The position numbers and the translations under genes are program-made. From Amycolatopsis saalfeldensis (GTDB lineage: Bacteria; Actinomycetota; Actinomycetes; Mycobacteriales; Pseudonocardiaceae): 64,000 nt of DNA. Location of the stretch: assembly GCF_900110575.1 (NCBI RefSeq), contig NZ_FOEF01000010.1:247884-311883 (forward strand), read 5' to 3'. Below the pieces are notes generated by a model. It saw nothing but the letters and a program-made list of their open reading frames with translations, ran no database searches and had not been told where the DNA came from. Positions 52,815 through 61,803 of the stretch are shown piece after piece (the first letter of the stretch is position 1; each line of letters opens with the position of its first letter).

Positions 52815-53528
52815 GTGGCCGGTACTTGTAGGGCCGTGGAGAATTTCTTCGTGGGCGACTGGCTGTGGCCGCCGGGACATCGTGAGCTGCAACTGATCCT
52901 CGTGCCCGATCTGGAGCATGATCGCGGGCTGGCCCAGCTCGTCACCGCGTGCCGCAAGCTCCTCGCCGGGTACCCGGCGACGGATCGGCCGCTGCCCGAC
53001 GAGTGCTTGCACATGACGCTCCAGCCGATCCACCACGGCCGGCACGCCGACGCCATCGACGCGGCGACCCGCAGAACCTTGATCACCGAGCTGGGCAAGG
53101 TTTTCGCTGCGACTCCCGCGTTCACGATGCTCATCGGCTCCGTGCTCGCCCACGGCCGAAGTGCGGTCGCGGACGCGGACGACGTCGAGCAGTTCGATGC
53201 CCTGCTCGACGAGGCGCGGCGCGTGATCGCCGAGGTGTGCGGGCCGGACGCGGTGGCCTACGACACCCGTCCGGCGCACATGGCGATCGCGTACGCATCG
53301 GCCACGCAGGCCAGCGACTCCGTGCAGGGTCGCCTCCGCCGGGAGGTGCGGCCGAGTTACGCGCCGATGACGGTGAAATCCGTCGCGCTGGTCGAGGTCG
53401 AGCAGGACCCCGCGCAGTGTGCCTTCCGCTGGAGGCTGCTGCATCAGTTCTACCTCGCCGACCCGTCGAGCAGTATGGATGGATCCTGCCAACGGCAGGG
53501 CTCTCCTACTGTGTGTACGGCCTGGTGA
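52815..53528 (+). CDS. 2'-5' RNA ligase / 2H phosphoesterase superfamily protein
   Basis: A 237-residue protein with the two HxT/S-type motifs of the 2H family: HMTLQ (residues 66-70) and HMAIAYAS (155-162), in a duplicated alpha/beta fold. Members open or form 2',5' or cyclic phosphodiesters on RNA or nucleotides. The second motif has Ala at the Thr/Ser place, which may alter activity. GTG at 52815 or 52836; the second gives VENFFVGDWLWP. The last 25 residues (SMDGSCQRQGSP…) look like read-through past an older end. Confidence 0.7.
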   Translation: MAGTCRAVENFFVGDWLWPPGHRELQLILVPDLEHDRGLAQLVTACRKLLAGYPATDRPLPDECLHMTLQPIHHGRHADAIDAATRRTLITELGKVFAATPAFTMLIGSVLAHGRSAVADADDVEQFDALLDEARRVIAEVCGPDAVAYDTRPAHMAIAYASATQASDSVQGRLRREVRPSYAPMTVKSVALVEVEQDPAQCAFRWRLLHQFYLADPSSSMDGSCQRQGSPTVCTAW

Positions 53529-53711
53529 CCCGGCGCCGCTCCAGCGTCCCTGAACGTGACCAGGAAACCCCGGCGTGCGGATGGCTCGGTGGCATCAGGC
53601 GGTGGTGCTTCGGTGGTCCATGCCGAAGAGCGACTGCGCTACGCGCGCCAGCAGTACCTCTCGTCCGGAGGGGCGCCGGCGATCGTGAACACCTTTGCTG
53701 TCCGCCGGAGT

Positions 53712-54155
53712 TTAGAACTGGGCCTTGCCGTGGATGATGTCTTCGCAGCACATGAACTCGTCGCCGTTGAGGGTGTCGACCAGTACCCGCAGGCCGTCGC
53801 GGATGCCCATCCACCCGGCGTCGGTGTAGTCCTTCCCGCACAGGCAGCGCACTGGGGGTTCCGTCAAGTGCCCGGTGCGCAGCGCCTCCAGCGCCCGGTC
53901 GCGGGTAGTCCGCGGTGTGCTGCCGTGCCCGCATCGGCACCACGCCTGCCATTTCCTACCGGACGAGGTGAGCCCCTCAATCCGGTGCACGACGTGTTTC
54001 GGGCGCGGCTCCGGCATTCTCCCGTCGCCGTCGAAGCCGGGCCAGGTGGTCAAGGCCTGGCGATCTTGGTCGAGATCGGCGTGGGTCAGGCCGTGCCTGG
54101 ACAGGAACGCGGTCAGCCGGGTGCGGGCCATGCCCGCCTCGTGCGGGCTGGCCAT
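53712..54155 (-). CDS. Hypothetical Cys-rich protein, possibly shortened at its N-terminus
   Basis: A 147-residue protein with paired cysteines in WCRCGHG, VRCLCGKDY and FMCCEDI, suggesting a zinc-binding core. A better start may be the ATG at 54243 in another frame (MTADDHEPADRARLVARARS), implying a frameshift near 54150 that cut the gene. No family known. Confidence 0.45.
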   Translation of the reverse strand: MASPHEAGMARTRLTAFLSRHGLTHADLDQDRQALTTWPGFDGDGRMPEPRPKHVVHRIEGLTSSGRKWQAWCRCGHGSTPRTTRDRALEALRTGHLTEPPVRCLCGKDYTDAGWMGIRDGLRVLVDTLNGDEFMCCEDIIHGKAQF

Positions 54156-54464
54156 CCGGCTGGCAGCACCTGGCCGGTAGCAAGGAACGGGCGCGCGCCA
54201 CGAGCCGGGCCCGGTCGGCCGGCTCGTGGTCGTCGGCGGTCATGGACGGGCTTCTCCTTGAAAGTAGGCCTGCCGGGTCCTTCGGCGCGCGGGTAGCAGG
54301 TAAGTGCGTCACCCGCGAGCGGTCGCTCACCGGCGCGAGAACGCTCGATACCGCCGCGCGCGGTGTGCCCTCCTGGCCCAGTTCCGACGGCATCGCCGGT
54401 CAGGTCGTGCCCAGGCATCCGGTCACGACCTGACCAGGCTAGAGCTGCAAGTATCCGGGCGGGT
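54156..54464. other. Spacer with a copy of a neighbouring gene's 3' end
   Basis: At 54437-54466 the minus strand reads MNPPGYLQL followed by a stop. It closely matches, in DNA and peptide, the end of the gene at 55268 (GMSLPEYLQL). It appears to be the leftover of a duplicated small gene. The rest contains only the probable frame-shifted N-terminus of the Cys-rich protein. Confidence 0.45.
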
Positions 54465-55085
54465 TCATCCCTCGGGCCCGGTGGTCAGCAGCTCTACGAC
54501 GGCAGACAGCCGCTCGGGGTGGATTCCAGCGTAGGTTTCCAGCGCGTGCCACCACGTCCTCGCTGCCCCGCGGCCTCCGTCGCACCGGCCGGCGTGGATT
54601 CCCCGGGCTCGCCGCGGGTGCGAGCCGGTATCGACGGGCAGGTACTGGTACCGGCCCAGCAAGTCGTCGAGCAGGTCGGCGGGCACACCGAGCTGCCCGG
54701 TGATCGCGTCCTCGAGCGCCTGCTGCGCGGTGATGTCGAGCCGCTCGGCCGCTTCGTGCACGGTCATCCCTGCCGCGGCAGGCGTGAGCCGGCTCGGGGC
54801 CGTGTCGATCGCGTCGAGCAGGTCACCAGCCCGGCCCAGCGCCGCGGAGATGGTGTCGAGCCGGGCCCGGACACGGGCCGCCGGCCAAGGCTCGGGGTCT
54901 CCGCGCGAGTAGTCGAAATCGTCGGACTGGAGGTGTCCGATGTAGACGGTGTCGGGCAGGGCGTAGGCGTCGATGCCCTCGGCCAGGTCCAGGGCCGCGG
55001 CGATGAGAAGCTCCCGCGCGTCCCGATGGACATCGTGGGTGCGCATGGACAGGTCCCGGCGGGCCCTCTGCAGCCGGCTGCTCAT
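54465..55085 (-). CDS. Hypothetical helical protein (206 aa)
   Basis: Almost all helical (RELLIAAALDLAEGIDAYAL, RARLDTISAALGRAGDLLDA, AAERLDITAQQALEDAITGQ). The AAERLDIT section is like a small HTH, but no DNA-binding family is clear. Probably in one transcript with the gene at 55268 (180-base gap). Unknown function. Confidence 0.5.
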   Translation of the reverse strand: MSSRLQRARRDLSMRTHDVHRDARELLIAAALDLAEGIDAYALPDTVYIGHLQSDDFDYSRGDPEPWPAARVRARLDTISAALGRAGDLLDAIDTAPSRLTPAAAGMTVHEAAERLDITAQQALEDAITGQLGVPADLLDDLLGRYQYLPVDTGSHPRRARGIHAGRCDGGRGAARTWWHALETYAGIHPERLSAVVELLTTGPEG

Positions 55086-55267
55086 GCGCGCTCCCGGTCA
55101 GTGCTCTGGCCGCCGGCAATCCGCGGATTGCTGGCGGGGCATGTCTGGTCACGCATGGTTCCGCCCTCGTCCTGGTCCACCAGGGACTCCCTTCGGGTCT
55201 TTGTGCATGGTCGGAATGATCAGAACGGCGGGGTGCCCGGCCCCGGTGGTTGCGGAGGCCTGGCGGG

Positions 55268-55522
55268 TTAGAGCTGCAGGTACTCGGGCAGGCTCATCCC
55301 GGCCCCGCCGGCGGCGTCGGTGAGGTACTCGATCACGGTCAGGGGCTCGGGCTCGCGGGCGTCGTCGGCGGCCAGGGCCTCGGCGTCGAGGTCGAAGAGG
55401 TCGGCGTGGTCGGCGACGGGGGCGTCCCACGGGATCCGGGCGCCGGTTCCGGGGTCGTAGCCGGCGGGGTCCAGGCCGTGCTCGGGCACCAGGTCGATCG
55501 GGGTGCGGACGAGGGTGCTCAT
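55268..55522 (-). CDS. Small acidic hypothetical protein ending in YLQL (84 aa)
   Basis: MSTLVRTPIDLVPEHGLDP at the start; Asp/Ala/Glu-rich middle (DHADLFDLDAEALAADD); ends AGMSLPEYLQL. A second copy of this end lies at 54437. Acidic leader-like body plus a short conserved tail would suit a peptide tag or a peptide precursor, but no modifying enzyme is beside it. Confidence 0.5.
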   Translation of the reverse strand: MSTLVRTPIDLVPEHGLDPAGYDPGTGARIPWDAPVADHADLFDLDAEALAADDAREPEPLTVIEYLTDAAGGAGMSLPEYLQL

Positions 55523-55615
55523 CGGTACTCCACAGGTCTGCAGGGCCCGCGGGTTGCGGATCCTCACCCCCGCACACCGCGGGGAAAACACGACCGGGGC
55601 GCCGGTGCGGCGAGG

Positions 55616-55764
55616 TCAGGCCGTGGCGGCGGTGACGCCGATGGCCCAGTCCTCGGCGCCGTCGCGGGCCTGGGCCAGCAGGACCAGGCTGCCGTGCGCC
55701 CGCACCGCGTCGAGCCAGGACGTGACGGTGTTGATCTCGCCCTCGTAGAACGTGCTGACCCGGC
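55616..55764 (-). pseudogene. 3' fragment of an unidentified gene
   Basis: Reads VSTFYEGEINTVTSWLDAVR and continues to GAEDWAIGVTAATA and a stop. Well-formed protein without start; it is joined out of frame to the TnsA-like fragment at about 55763. Confidence 0.5.
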
Positions 55765-56067
55765 ATTGAGGCAGGCCGCGTAGTAGAAGCCGGGGAAGTT
55801 CCGCTGGCGCTTGTACACCGGGAACGACCGCACCGGCGCGGCACGATCGAACGGCGCGGACACCGCGTCACCGAGCGGCATCCGCACCTCCCCATTCCGC
55901 TCGTCCACGAATCCGACCTCGAAACCTGTAGTCCTGCCACCGCGGCCGCCGCGCATCGCACGCAGCCCAGTCCCCGCCACCCGGCGCTCCCGTCCCTCGA
56001 CCAACGAAGGACGCGATTTTGGCAGAGCCTCTTGCATCACTTTCGTGAGACCCGCATCAGGTAGCAC
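55762..56067 (-). pseudogene. N-terminal fragment of a TnsA-like transposase endonuclease
   Basis: MLPDAGLTKVMQEALPKSRP, then FEVGFVDERNGEVRMPL and PVRSFPVYKRQRNFPGFYYA. The last section is the pattern I know from actinomycete TnsA-like heteromeric transposase subunits (SFPxYKGQRNxPG), which normally continue to a nuclease core (E…D…QxK). Here that core is missing: the frame passes into unrelated sequence after CLNA. A truncated mobile-element gene. Confidence 0.55.
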
Positions 56068-56597
56068 GCGACGCGCATCAGGTTCGCCGCGTCCGCATCA
56101 AGTCGGCTGAGACAGCATATTCAGCCGACGACGCCCCCATCTAGAGCCCATCGAGCTCCGCTACAAAAGAGGCCTTTCGTAGCGGACTGACATCAGGTGG
56201 GATGCGACGATCGATCTTGACTTGGCAATGATCCCGTTGCGCCCCAACAGGTTCGATGGCGCCGGGAGCGACCCGGCGCTCCCGGAGAAGTGCACGCTCG
56301 GTCCGCGCGGACGGTGTTTCCAACGCTGGTCCCGACAGCCGGTCTGATGCTGGCTTCCTCGGCCGGCGGCATGCATCGTGTCTGCGGCGCCGGTAAGCGC
56401 GGCCCGACCCGGCGGCCCAGCTTCGGCAGTTGAGGGCATCTGCCGGGTACGGGTCTTGATCGCCGAGGCATACCTGAGACCATGCATGAACCTGGCCAAC
56501 CTGTGGCAGGACGACTCTTCGGGCCACTGCGACGAACTGATCGCGGGAGGAGGACCGCAGATGCCTAGCAGATGAAACGGATTGAGGAGATTCCCTG
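56068..56597. other. Spacer of about 530 bases without a supported gene
   Basis: Several frames are open on the minus strand (for example 56161-56610), but they are Arg/Ser-rich with no start signals. Bases 56050-56110 carry short CGCATCA repeats (GCATCAGG, GCATCAAG). Nothing else recognised. Confidence 0.4.
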
Positions 56598-56978
56598 TGA
56601 GGACAGGCAAAAGCGGTGCGGGTTACGCGGCCGCCGTGGTCGCGGCGCTGGCCAGCGAGTTCCCCGACCTGGCCAGCGCGACAACAGCCGGTGTCGTCCG
56701 GGATGCGGTCACCCGCTACGCCGCCCGCCCGGGCCCTGCGTTCGGGGTGGCCTTCGACGGCAACGCCGACTGGCGAGTCCAAGGCGAGCACCGCACATCC
56801 TCCCGGATGCGCCTCACCTGCTCCAAGCTCCGTCCGACGTCCGACGTCCGACGACAGGGAACGGGAACAGAGCATCAACCAGGCGCTAGCGCGGCTTCCC
56901 GCGCAGTGCTGGACAGCGCTGAAGGCTGCGGTGTTCGGGAACAGGTTCGGGAGGCGCCGTGTCTGCCGGTATGAGTGA
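56598..56978 (+). pseudogene. Degenerate small gene with a three-helix-bundle-like start
   Basis: From GTG 56598: AAAVVAALASEFPDLASATT, then VVRDAVTRYA, resembling the actinobacterial three-helix bundle dimerisation domain (DUF3562). After about residue 50 the frame becomes low-quality, while another frame reads REREQSINQALARLPAQCWT up to 56978. At least one frameshift is likely. Confidence 0.35.
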
Positions 56979-57494
56979 CGATGACGCAACTGGTGCCGGG
57001 GATCGGCTGCGTCAGCTTGTTCGGGTGGAGGCCAAGGTGCACCGTGGCCTGTTTCCGCACCGCGTGGGCTGGAAGCACTCCACATTCGCGGACCTCGTGC
57101 TGGAACTCGGCATCGAATTCCAGCCGGTGGACTGGCCAGGAGGGGCGATGCCAAGGGCCGCCGGGGCGATGCTTCATCAACGAGACCGAGTATGCCGACG
57201 CTACTTGGAGCAACCTACGTCGAAGGATACGTGCTGACCCGGAACGTCCCGTTCGCGATCGAGCACGCCTGGTGCAGCACCCGGGCCGGGGACGCGATCG
57301 ATCCCTCCATCCCTGACGGCGGAGCCCTGGCCTACCTCGGTGTCGCGGTGGCGCCGGACTACCAGCGGGCACAACAAATCCTCCGCGGCAGCACGGCGGT
57401 GTTCACCTCGGACGATGTTTTCTGTCAGTACAACGAGGACGCCCTCTCCGACGGAGTGCCCTCTGACGCGCTCGTCATCGTCCCGACGCCCTGA
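56971..57494 (+). pseudogene. Frameshifted hypothetical gene
   Basis: Three frames carry consecutive parts of one protein: first LVRVEAKVHRGLFPHRVGWK and FADLVLELGIEFQPVDWPGG from about 57018, then CFINETEYADAT near 57165-57205, then GATYVEGYVLTRNVPFAIEH to the stop at 57494. Two single-base shifts (about 57155 and 57206) separate them. The C-terminal 100 residues could still be made from the ATG at 57192. Function unknown. Confidence 0.5.
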
Positions 57495-57773
57495 GGATCG
57501 GCACGCCACCTGGACTATGGCCGGCGGCGTTGAGTTCACGCCAGACCGGCGAGGAACCCAGCGGAATCGCTCGCGACTACTGGCGTGTTCCACCACGTCC
57601 ACCTCCGCACACCGTTACCAGCCGAACCCGTCCCACCCCGCAATCCGCCATGCGCACCCAGCGGCAGGGCTGCCGAGTCCACCCGGCTTGCAGATCTCGT
57701 CCCGGCTGTAGTCTCTGTCGCATGCCAGTCTGGTCGCGCTCCGCAAGGTCCGCGATGTGCTGAGGAGGTGCTG

Positions 57774-58055
57774 ATGCCGCGGCGTCGACGGTCTGAGCAC
57801 GCTTCCAGGGTAGACTGCGTCGAGGTCCGAGACCTTCGCAATGAGGGGGCGAGCAAGGTGCCTACGAATGCTGATGAACGGGTGCGCATCATCGAGTACG
57901 GGCACTACAGCGGCTCGCCATACACATTGGCCGGCACCTGGAGTCGCGAGGACGCCGAGCGCTACGTCGGCCTCGAAACCGCCGAAGCAGCCTTGGCAGG
58001 CCGACGCGAACGATTCGACATCGTTCCCGCTACCGGGACATCAAGTTCTGACTGA
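57774..58055 (+). CDS. Hypothetical protein (93 aa)
   Basis: From ATG 57774, MPRRRRSEHASRVDCVEVRD, then RVRIIEYGHYSGSPYTLAGT and SREDAERYVGLETAEAALAG. GAGGAGG lies just upstream. It looks like a small alpha/beta protein; no family recognised. Confidence 0.5.
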   Translation: MPRRRRSEHASRVDCVEVRDLRNEGASKVPTNADERVRIIEYGHYSGSPYTLAGTWSREDAERYVGLETAEAALAGRRERFDIVPATGTSSSD

Positions 58056-59091
58056 TCTGCCGTAGCCCGATCGACCTGGGCTCAGCCGAACACACCCGCC
58101 AGAACGGTGCGTCGCGCCAGTCCCCCTCGATCCGCGCGTGCCGCGGGACATGGATCGTCCCCGCATCAATCCCGACCCGACTGACCCGACTCACCCGAGG
58201 AGATCTCGGCAGCGAACACCTGCGTGGTCACGCCGGAAGGTCAGCGCCGCAACGGTTTGAGCGCCTTTCCATCGCGGTGACGAGATGAAGCGGTTGTTGT
58301 CGCTCGTCCGGTCCGCCTCGGACGATGACCCGTCCACCAGGACGGCGGACGGGTCATCGAGTTGAACGCAACATGCGAGACCTGCCTGGTCAGATTTCCA
58401 GGTTGGGCTTCGGCCGATACTCGACCTCTCGTCAGTCCCGCGTGCTGGGAACTTCGGTCCGGGTTTGTCGAACCATGCGAGGACATCGATCGCGCTGCCA
58501 ACCGTCGCGATCCGCCAGTGGATGGCGCGCTAGTCGTGCCCGGCAAGGAAGTCACGGCGAACGGGAACGGACTCGCCGCGCCTGCACCCGCACGTAGGCG
58601 AATCGAGCGGTGAGCCGAAGTAACTGATGGGGTTGCGGCTACGTGTGACCGGAGAAGCCGTTCCCCACGTATTCGTCATGCACGGGGTGCCCGGCAGACA
58701 GGATCGTGCCCTGAAGGGCGCGGTGGCAGTCGTCAACGCGTTCGTCCCGTCCGGGTGGAGCCGCGAACCGCGTCGATCCCGATGGCGAGCCGAACCAGGC
58801 CGACGGCGCCGAACAGCCCTCACGTTCGCGGTCAGCCCGCTCCCCGAGAACCCACCTGCCACGGTTGCTGTTGCGTTGCCCGCCTGCGCAGCCCGGCCAC
58901 GCATCCACCGGCGGCTCGGGCCGCGACTCCCCCAGCCGATGACGCGACCACATCCACGAACTCGAGCTCGTGCCCCAGAACCCCGTCGGGACCGTAGCCG
59001 GCTGTCCCGCACCCGAGACCGGGCGCCGAGCCGGCGCGTCAACTCGGACCACTGTCCACCCGGAATTACTCCGATCGGGTGACATTAGGTA
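58056..59091. other. One-kilobase stretch with one hairpin and no convincing gene
   Basis: A short minus-strand frame (about 58028-58190; GTIHVPRHARIEGDWRDAPF) looks protein-like and could be a remnant or a gene of about 54 codons. Frames between 58600 and 59090 are Arg/Pro-rich on both strands and unsupported. Confidence 0.4.
58324..58358. terminator. Perfect 12-bp hairpin
   Basis: GATGACCCGTCC pairs exactly with GGACGGGTCATC around an 11-base loop. No intact gene ends directly at it, so it may be the terminator of a lost gene. Confidence 0.55.
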
Positions 59092-59220
59092 GTGGACTAT
59101 GCAGAGTTGGCGACCTGGGCCGATCTCGGGGCGACCCTGATCAGGGCCATGGCACAAACTTGCCGCGCAACCGATCGGCACTGGTCGACAGCGTGCGTCC
59201 TCCGCGACAGGCTGTGCCGC

Positions 59221-59700
59221 ATGACCGACCAACCTCGACAGCCAGACGACCTCGCTATGGCTGTCGCCATGACCTGGGGGATCTGGTCCGGCACCACGGA
59301 CAACGAGCTGGACGAGATCGCCTCCCAACTCCTTACCTCCCTGACCGAGCTGCGGGATGAGCTGCCCGACGCACCGGTCCCGGACATCCTGGGAATAGAT
59401 GCAGACCTGACAGACAAAGACGGCTGGCGCCGGGAGACCGTGATCTACCGGGACGGTGCGCTGGCCGCGAAGGACTTGGTGCTGCTGATCAGCGCCCGGC
59501 CAGATGAGTGGCCGGAGATGATGCAGCAGGCATTGGTGTCGCATACCCGCCGACATGGACGTCCGGTCCTGGTGGCCATGGTGGACGCGCTGACACGCCT
59601 GGCCGCACCGGCGCTCGGTGTGATCGCGTCCGAGAACGGCAAGCAGCTGTCCCAACTCCTGGAGGAATCCCTGCCGTGGCTCCAACCCCGCCGACTGTGA
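59221..59700 (+). CDS. Hypothetical protein (159 aa)
   Basis: From ATG 59221, MTDQPRQPDDLAMAVAMTWG; continues helical (IASQLLTSLTELRDELPDAP) and ends SLPWLQPRRL. The frame is open to a GTG at 59092, which would add 43 residues. Neither start has a clear ribosome site. No family known. Confidence 0.5.
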   Translation: MTDQPRQPDDLAMAVAMTWGIWSGTTDNELDEIASQLLTSLTELRDELPDAPVPDILGIDADLTDKDGWRRETVIYRDGALAAKDLVLLISARPDEWPEMMQQALVSHTRRHGRPVLVAMVDALTRLAAPALGVIASENGKQLSQLLEESLPWLQPRRL

Positions 59701-59747
59701 CCGGCAAGACGACCACTACCACTGCAGTACTGACCGCCGTGCACGAG

Positions 59748-60176
59748 CTAGAGCCAGGACTCCCGCACCGCTGGCGCGGTGACCGCGCGGGCGTCGGCGT
59801 GACACCTCAGCGCCGGCCGTTCGGTCGCCATCAGCACCAGCATGGCCAGCGTCAGCAGCCCGAACGGGATCAGTCCGTCAGGTGCCACCGTGGACATCTG
59901 CCGCCACCATCGGAAGCCACTCGACCGCGGGCCGCCGCAGTGCTGCAGCCCAGCTGTGCCACCAGTTGCAGCAGCGACGGGGCTGATGGGGACGACGGGC
60001 CTGCACGGGTGGCCGGCGCGGTCGATCTCGTGGCAAGCCGCGGCGATGCCCTCGCGCTGGTGGGAAAAGCAAAGGCGGGACGTGGCCTGGCGGCCAGTCG
60101 CGATCAACACGTCCCAGCGGATCGGGAAGGTCGTGCAGGGCACGTCCCAGCTCGGGTCGTGCGAGGCTGGAGACAT
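59748..60176 (-). CDS. Hypothetical protein, low confidence
   Basis: MSPASHDPSWDVPCTTFPIR, then WDVLIATGRQATSRLCFSHQ and ACHEIDRAGHPCRPVVPISP. The first 70 residues look coding. The end is hydrophobic (GLLTLAMLVLMAT) and less certain. It lies just downstream of an IstB-like remnant. Confidence 0.35.
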   Translation of the reverse strand: MSPASHDPSWDVPCTTFPIRWDVLIATGRQATSRLCFSHQREGIAAACHEIDRAGHPCRPVVPISPVAAATGGTAGLQHCGGPRSSGFRWWRQMSTVAPDGLIPFGLLTLAMLVLMATERPALRCHADARAVTAPAVRESWL

Positions 60177-60213
60177 GCGTGTTCACCGCCCTGCGGAGCT
60201 TGTCCGATGTGGA

Positions 60214-60454
60214 CTACTGGGTGCGGAGCCGGTGTGAGGGGCTGTCGATGCCGACGACGGTGACGCGGTGCAACAGGCGGCCCAGCGTCGCGGCGGCGAC
60301 GGTCGCGATACCGAAAGCTGTCCCTCAGCCGCCGTTCCCGACGTTGGTGGTCAGGATCGTGGAGTTCTTGAGGTAGCGTTGGTTGATCACCTGGAACAAC
60401 GCTGAGGTGCCATCGCGGGGCACCGGCAGGTAGCCGAGTCCGTCCGGGAGTACC
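60214..60454 (-). pseudogene. C-terminal remnant of an IstB-like transposition ATPase
   Basis: DGLGYLPVPRDGTSALFQVI, then NQRYLKNSTILTTNVGNGG, a TGA stop, and after it GTAFGIATVAAATLGRLLHR and VTVVGIDSPSHRLRTQ. This is the Walker B/sensor region and end of an IstB protein (usual form DELGYLP, TTN, GxAFGDxxVAAAxLDRLLH). The internal stop, missing Walker A and Asp-to-Gly changes show that it is dead. Confidence 0.7.
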
Positions 60455-60455
60455 G

Positions 60456-60947
60456 ATGAATGAGCCTGTCGACCAGGAGGCCGCGCGGCTGCGCGGCGAG
60501 CTCGTGGGCCGGCAGGACGGGGCCACGCTGCTGTATCAGGCCTGGGTAGCCCGCAGGATCACTCGCGACGGCCTCCGCGATCTGCTCCCCGACGCATGGA
60601 CCCGGGCCGATCCCTCACCGGAAATGGTCATCGGCGCCACGTCCTGGGTAGAGATGTTCCGCGAGGCAGGCCGGCTGCTGCTGCCCACCAACTATCCGGC
60701 GCTGCCTGACATGCTGACGATCTATCGCGGCGCGATCCACCACCGTCGGCGAGGCATGGCTTGGACAACCGACTGCCACAAGGCCGCTCAGTTCCGTCGC
60801 CGACGCGAACAGACCGAGCGCACACCGGCATTTCTCTTCCGGGCAGAAGTGGCGCTTGAGGCGGTACTGGCCGCGTTCAACACCCGCGGTGAGCGCGAGA
60901 TCGTCGTCGACCCGAGCTTCCTCAAGCGAATCGACCGACTCGACTGA
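60456..60947 (+). CDS. ADP-ribosyltransferase-like protein (163 aa)
   Basis: A small protein whose C-terminal half follows the R-S-E pattern of ADP-ribosyltransferases: IYRG (Arg91), GMAWTTD (the S/T-x-T place, about 100-106), and GEREIVV with Glu146-x-Glu148. An FLFRAEV strand lies between. The N-terminal helical 60 residues may be regulatory. Likely use of NAD+ is inferred from these three short motifs. It starts right at the edge of the IstB-like remnant. Confidence 0.55.
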   Translation: MNEPVDQEAARLRGELVGRQDGATLLYQAWVARRITRDGLRDLLPDAWTRADPSPEMVIGATSWVEMFREAGRLLLPTNYPALPDMLTIYRGAIHHRRRGMAWTTDCHKAAQFRRRREQTERTPAFLFRAEVALEAVLAAFNTRGEREIVVDPSFLKRIDRLD

Positions 60948-61121
60948 TCCGCCCCGTGGCGTCCGGGCTGACGCCGCGCAGTGGGCCGCGATCAATCACG
61001 CGTTGCACGACACTGACCGGCATCACCGGCTGCTCAGGGCAGTCGTCCTTCACTTCCCGCATCGAGTCCGGTGCGCGACCTGTTGTCCTTATCGGGCTGG
61101 GCCCGCAACCACACGGTCAGG

Positions 61122-61358
61122 TCAGGGGCGACGTCGCGCGCCCCACTCGGCGCGGTAGTCAGGGTGGCTTGACCACCGTGCGGCCACAAGGTACTGAAAC
61201 GGTGAAGGCGGATGCGCTCGATCGCGCTCTGTCGGATACAGATCCGAGATTGCGGCTCTATCCGCGAGCGTCGCGCTACCCGCCTGGATTCTCGCGTTTA
61301 GGCTTTCCCACTCGTCATCGAGTCGAGCATCGATGAACGCGAATAGTTCGTCATCCAC
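61122..61358 (-). CDS. DUF6221-like small protein (78 aa)
   Basis: MDDELFAFIDARLDDEWESL at the start and LVAARWSSHPDYRAEWGA near the end match the two ends of DUF6221 proteins common in actinomycete accessory DNA. The middle is shorter than usual, so it may be an internally deleted copy. Confidence 0.45.
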   Translation of the reverse strand: MDDELFAFIDARLDDEWESLNARIQAGSATLADRAAISDLYPTERDRAHPPSPFQYLVAARWSSHPDYRAEWGARRRP

Positions 61359-61564
61359 ACTCCGATGCTACCGGTCCGTTAAGGTCCTGGCGGGCACCGG
61401 CCAGCAGTACCAGGCCCGGCCGTTTCACGACAACACCGGCGCTCACTCTGCGACGACCGGGCACGCCGCAGATGCACCGAACGACGCCCGTAGAGCAAGC
61501 CCCTACCACCTACGCCGAACAGGGCGCCTGACGTGCCAATCTGCCGAGTGGACGGAACGCGCCG

Positions 61565-61746
61565 CCCCACACGACAGTAGACCTTGCCGCGTTTGCACAC
61601 GATCGTCTCTGGCAGCACCATCGGCCTGGCCGCGGTCTGCTCCATGCAAGCGTCGATGTCAGCCAACGAGCAGTGCGGCAGCAGCGACCGCGACATTGCC
61701 AGCGTCTCGGCCCAGTCCGGGCGCAGCGGTTCCGGTTTGGAAACCC
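61565..61746 (-). pseudogene. Fragment of a Mu/TnsB-like DDE transposase
   Basis: KPEPLRPDWAETLAMSRSLL, then PHCSLADIDACMEQTAARPM and VLPETIVCKRGKVYC. In Mu/TnsB-like transposases this region reads …LPETIVVDRGKVYVS…, with the second catalytic Asp in DRG; here it is Lys-Arg-Gly, so that Asp is lost. The sequence decays right after GKVYC. Confidence 0.6.
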
Positions 61747-61803
61747 TCGCTGGACAGGCGACTGCTGCGGAACCCGCGTCGGACCCGTGCGGGCCCTGGG
61801 TGC

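Noticed and set aside
55268..55522. Calling the YLQL-tailed acidic protein a RiPP precursor
   Set aside because: No peptide-modifying enzyme is adjacent, and the tail has no Cys, Ser or Thr cluster.
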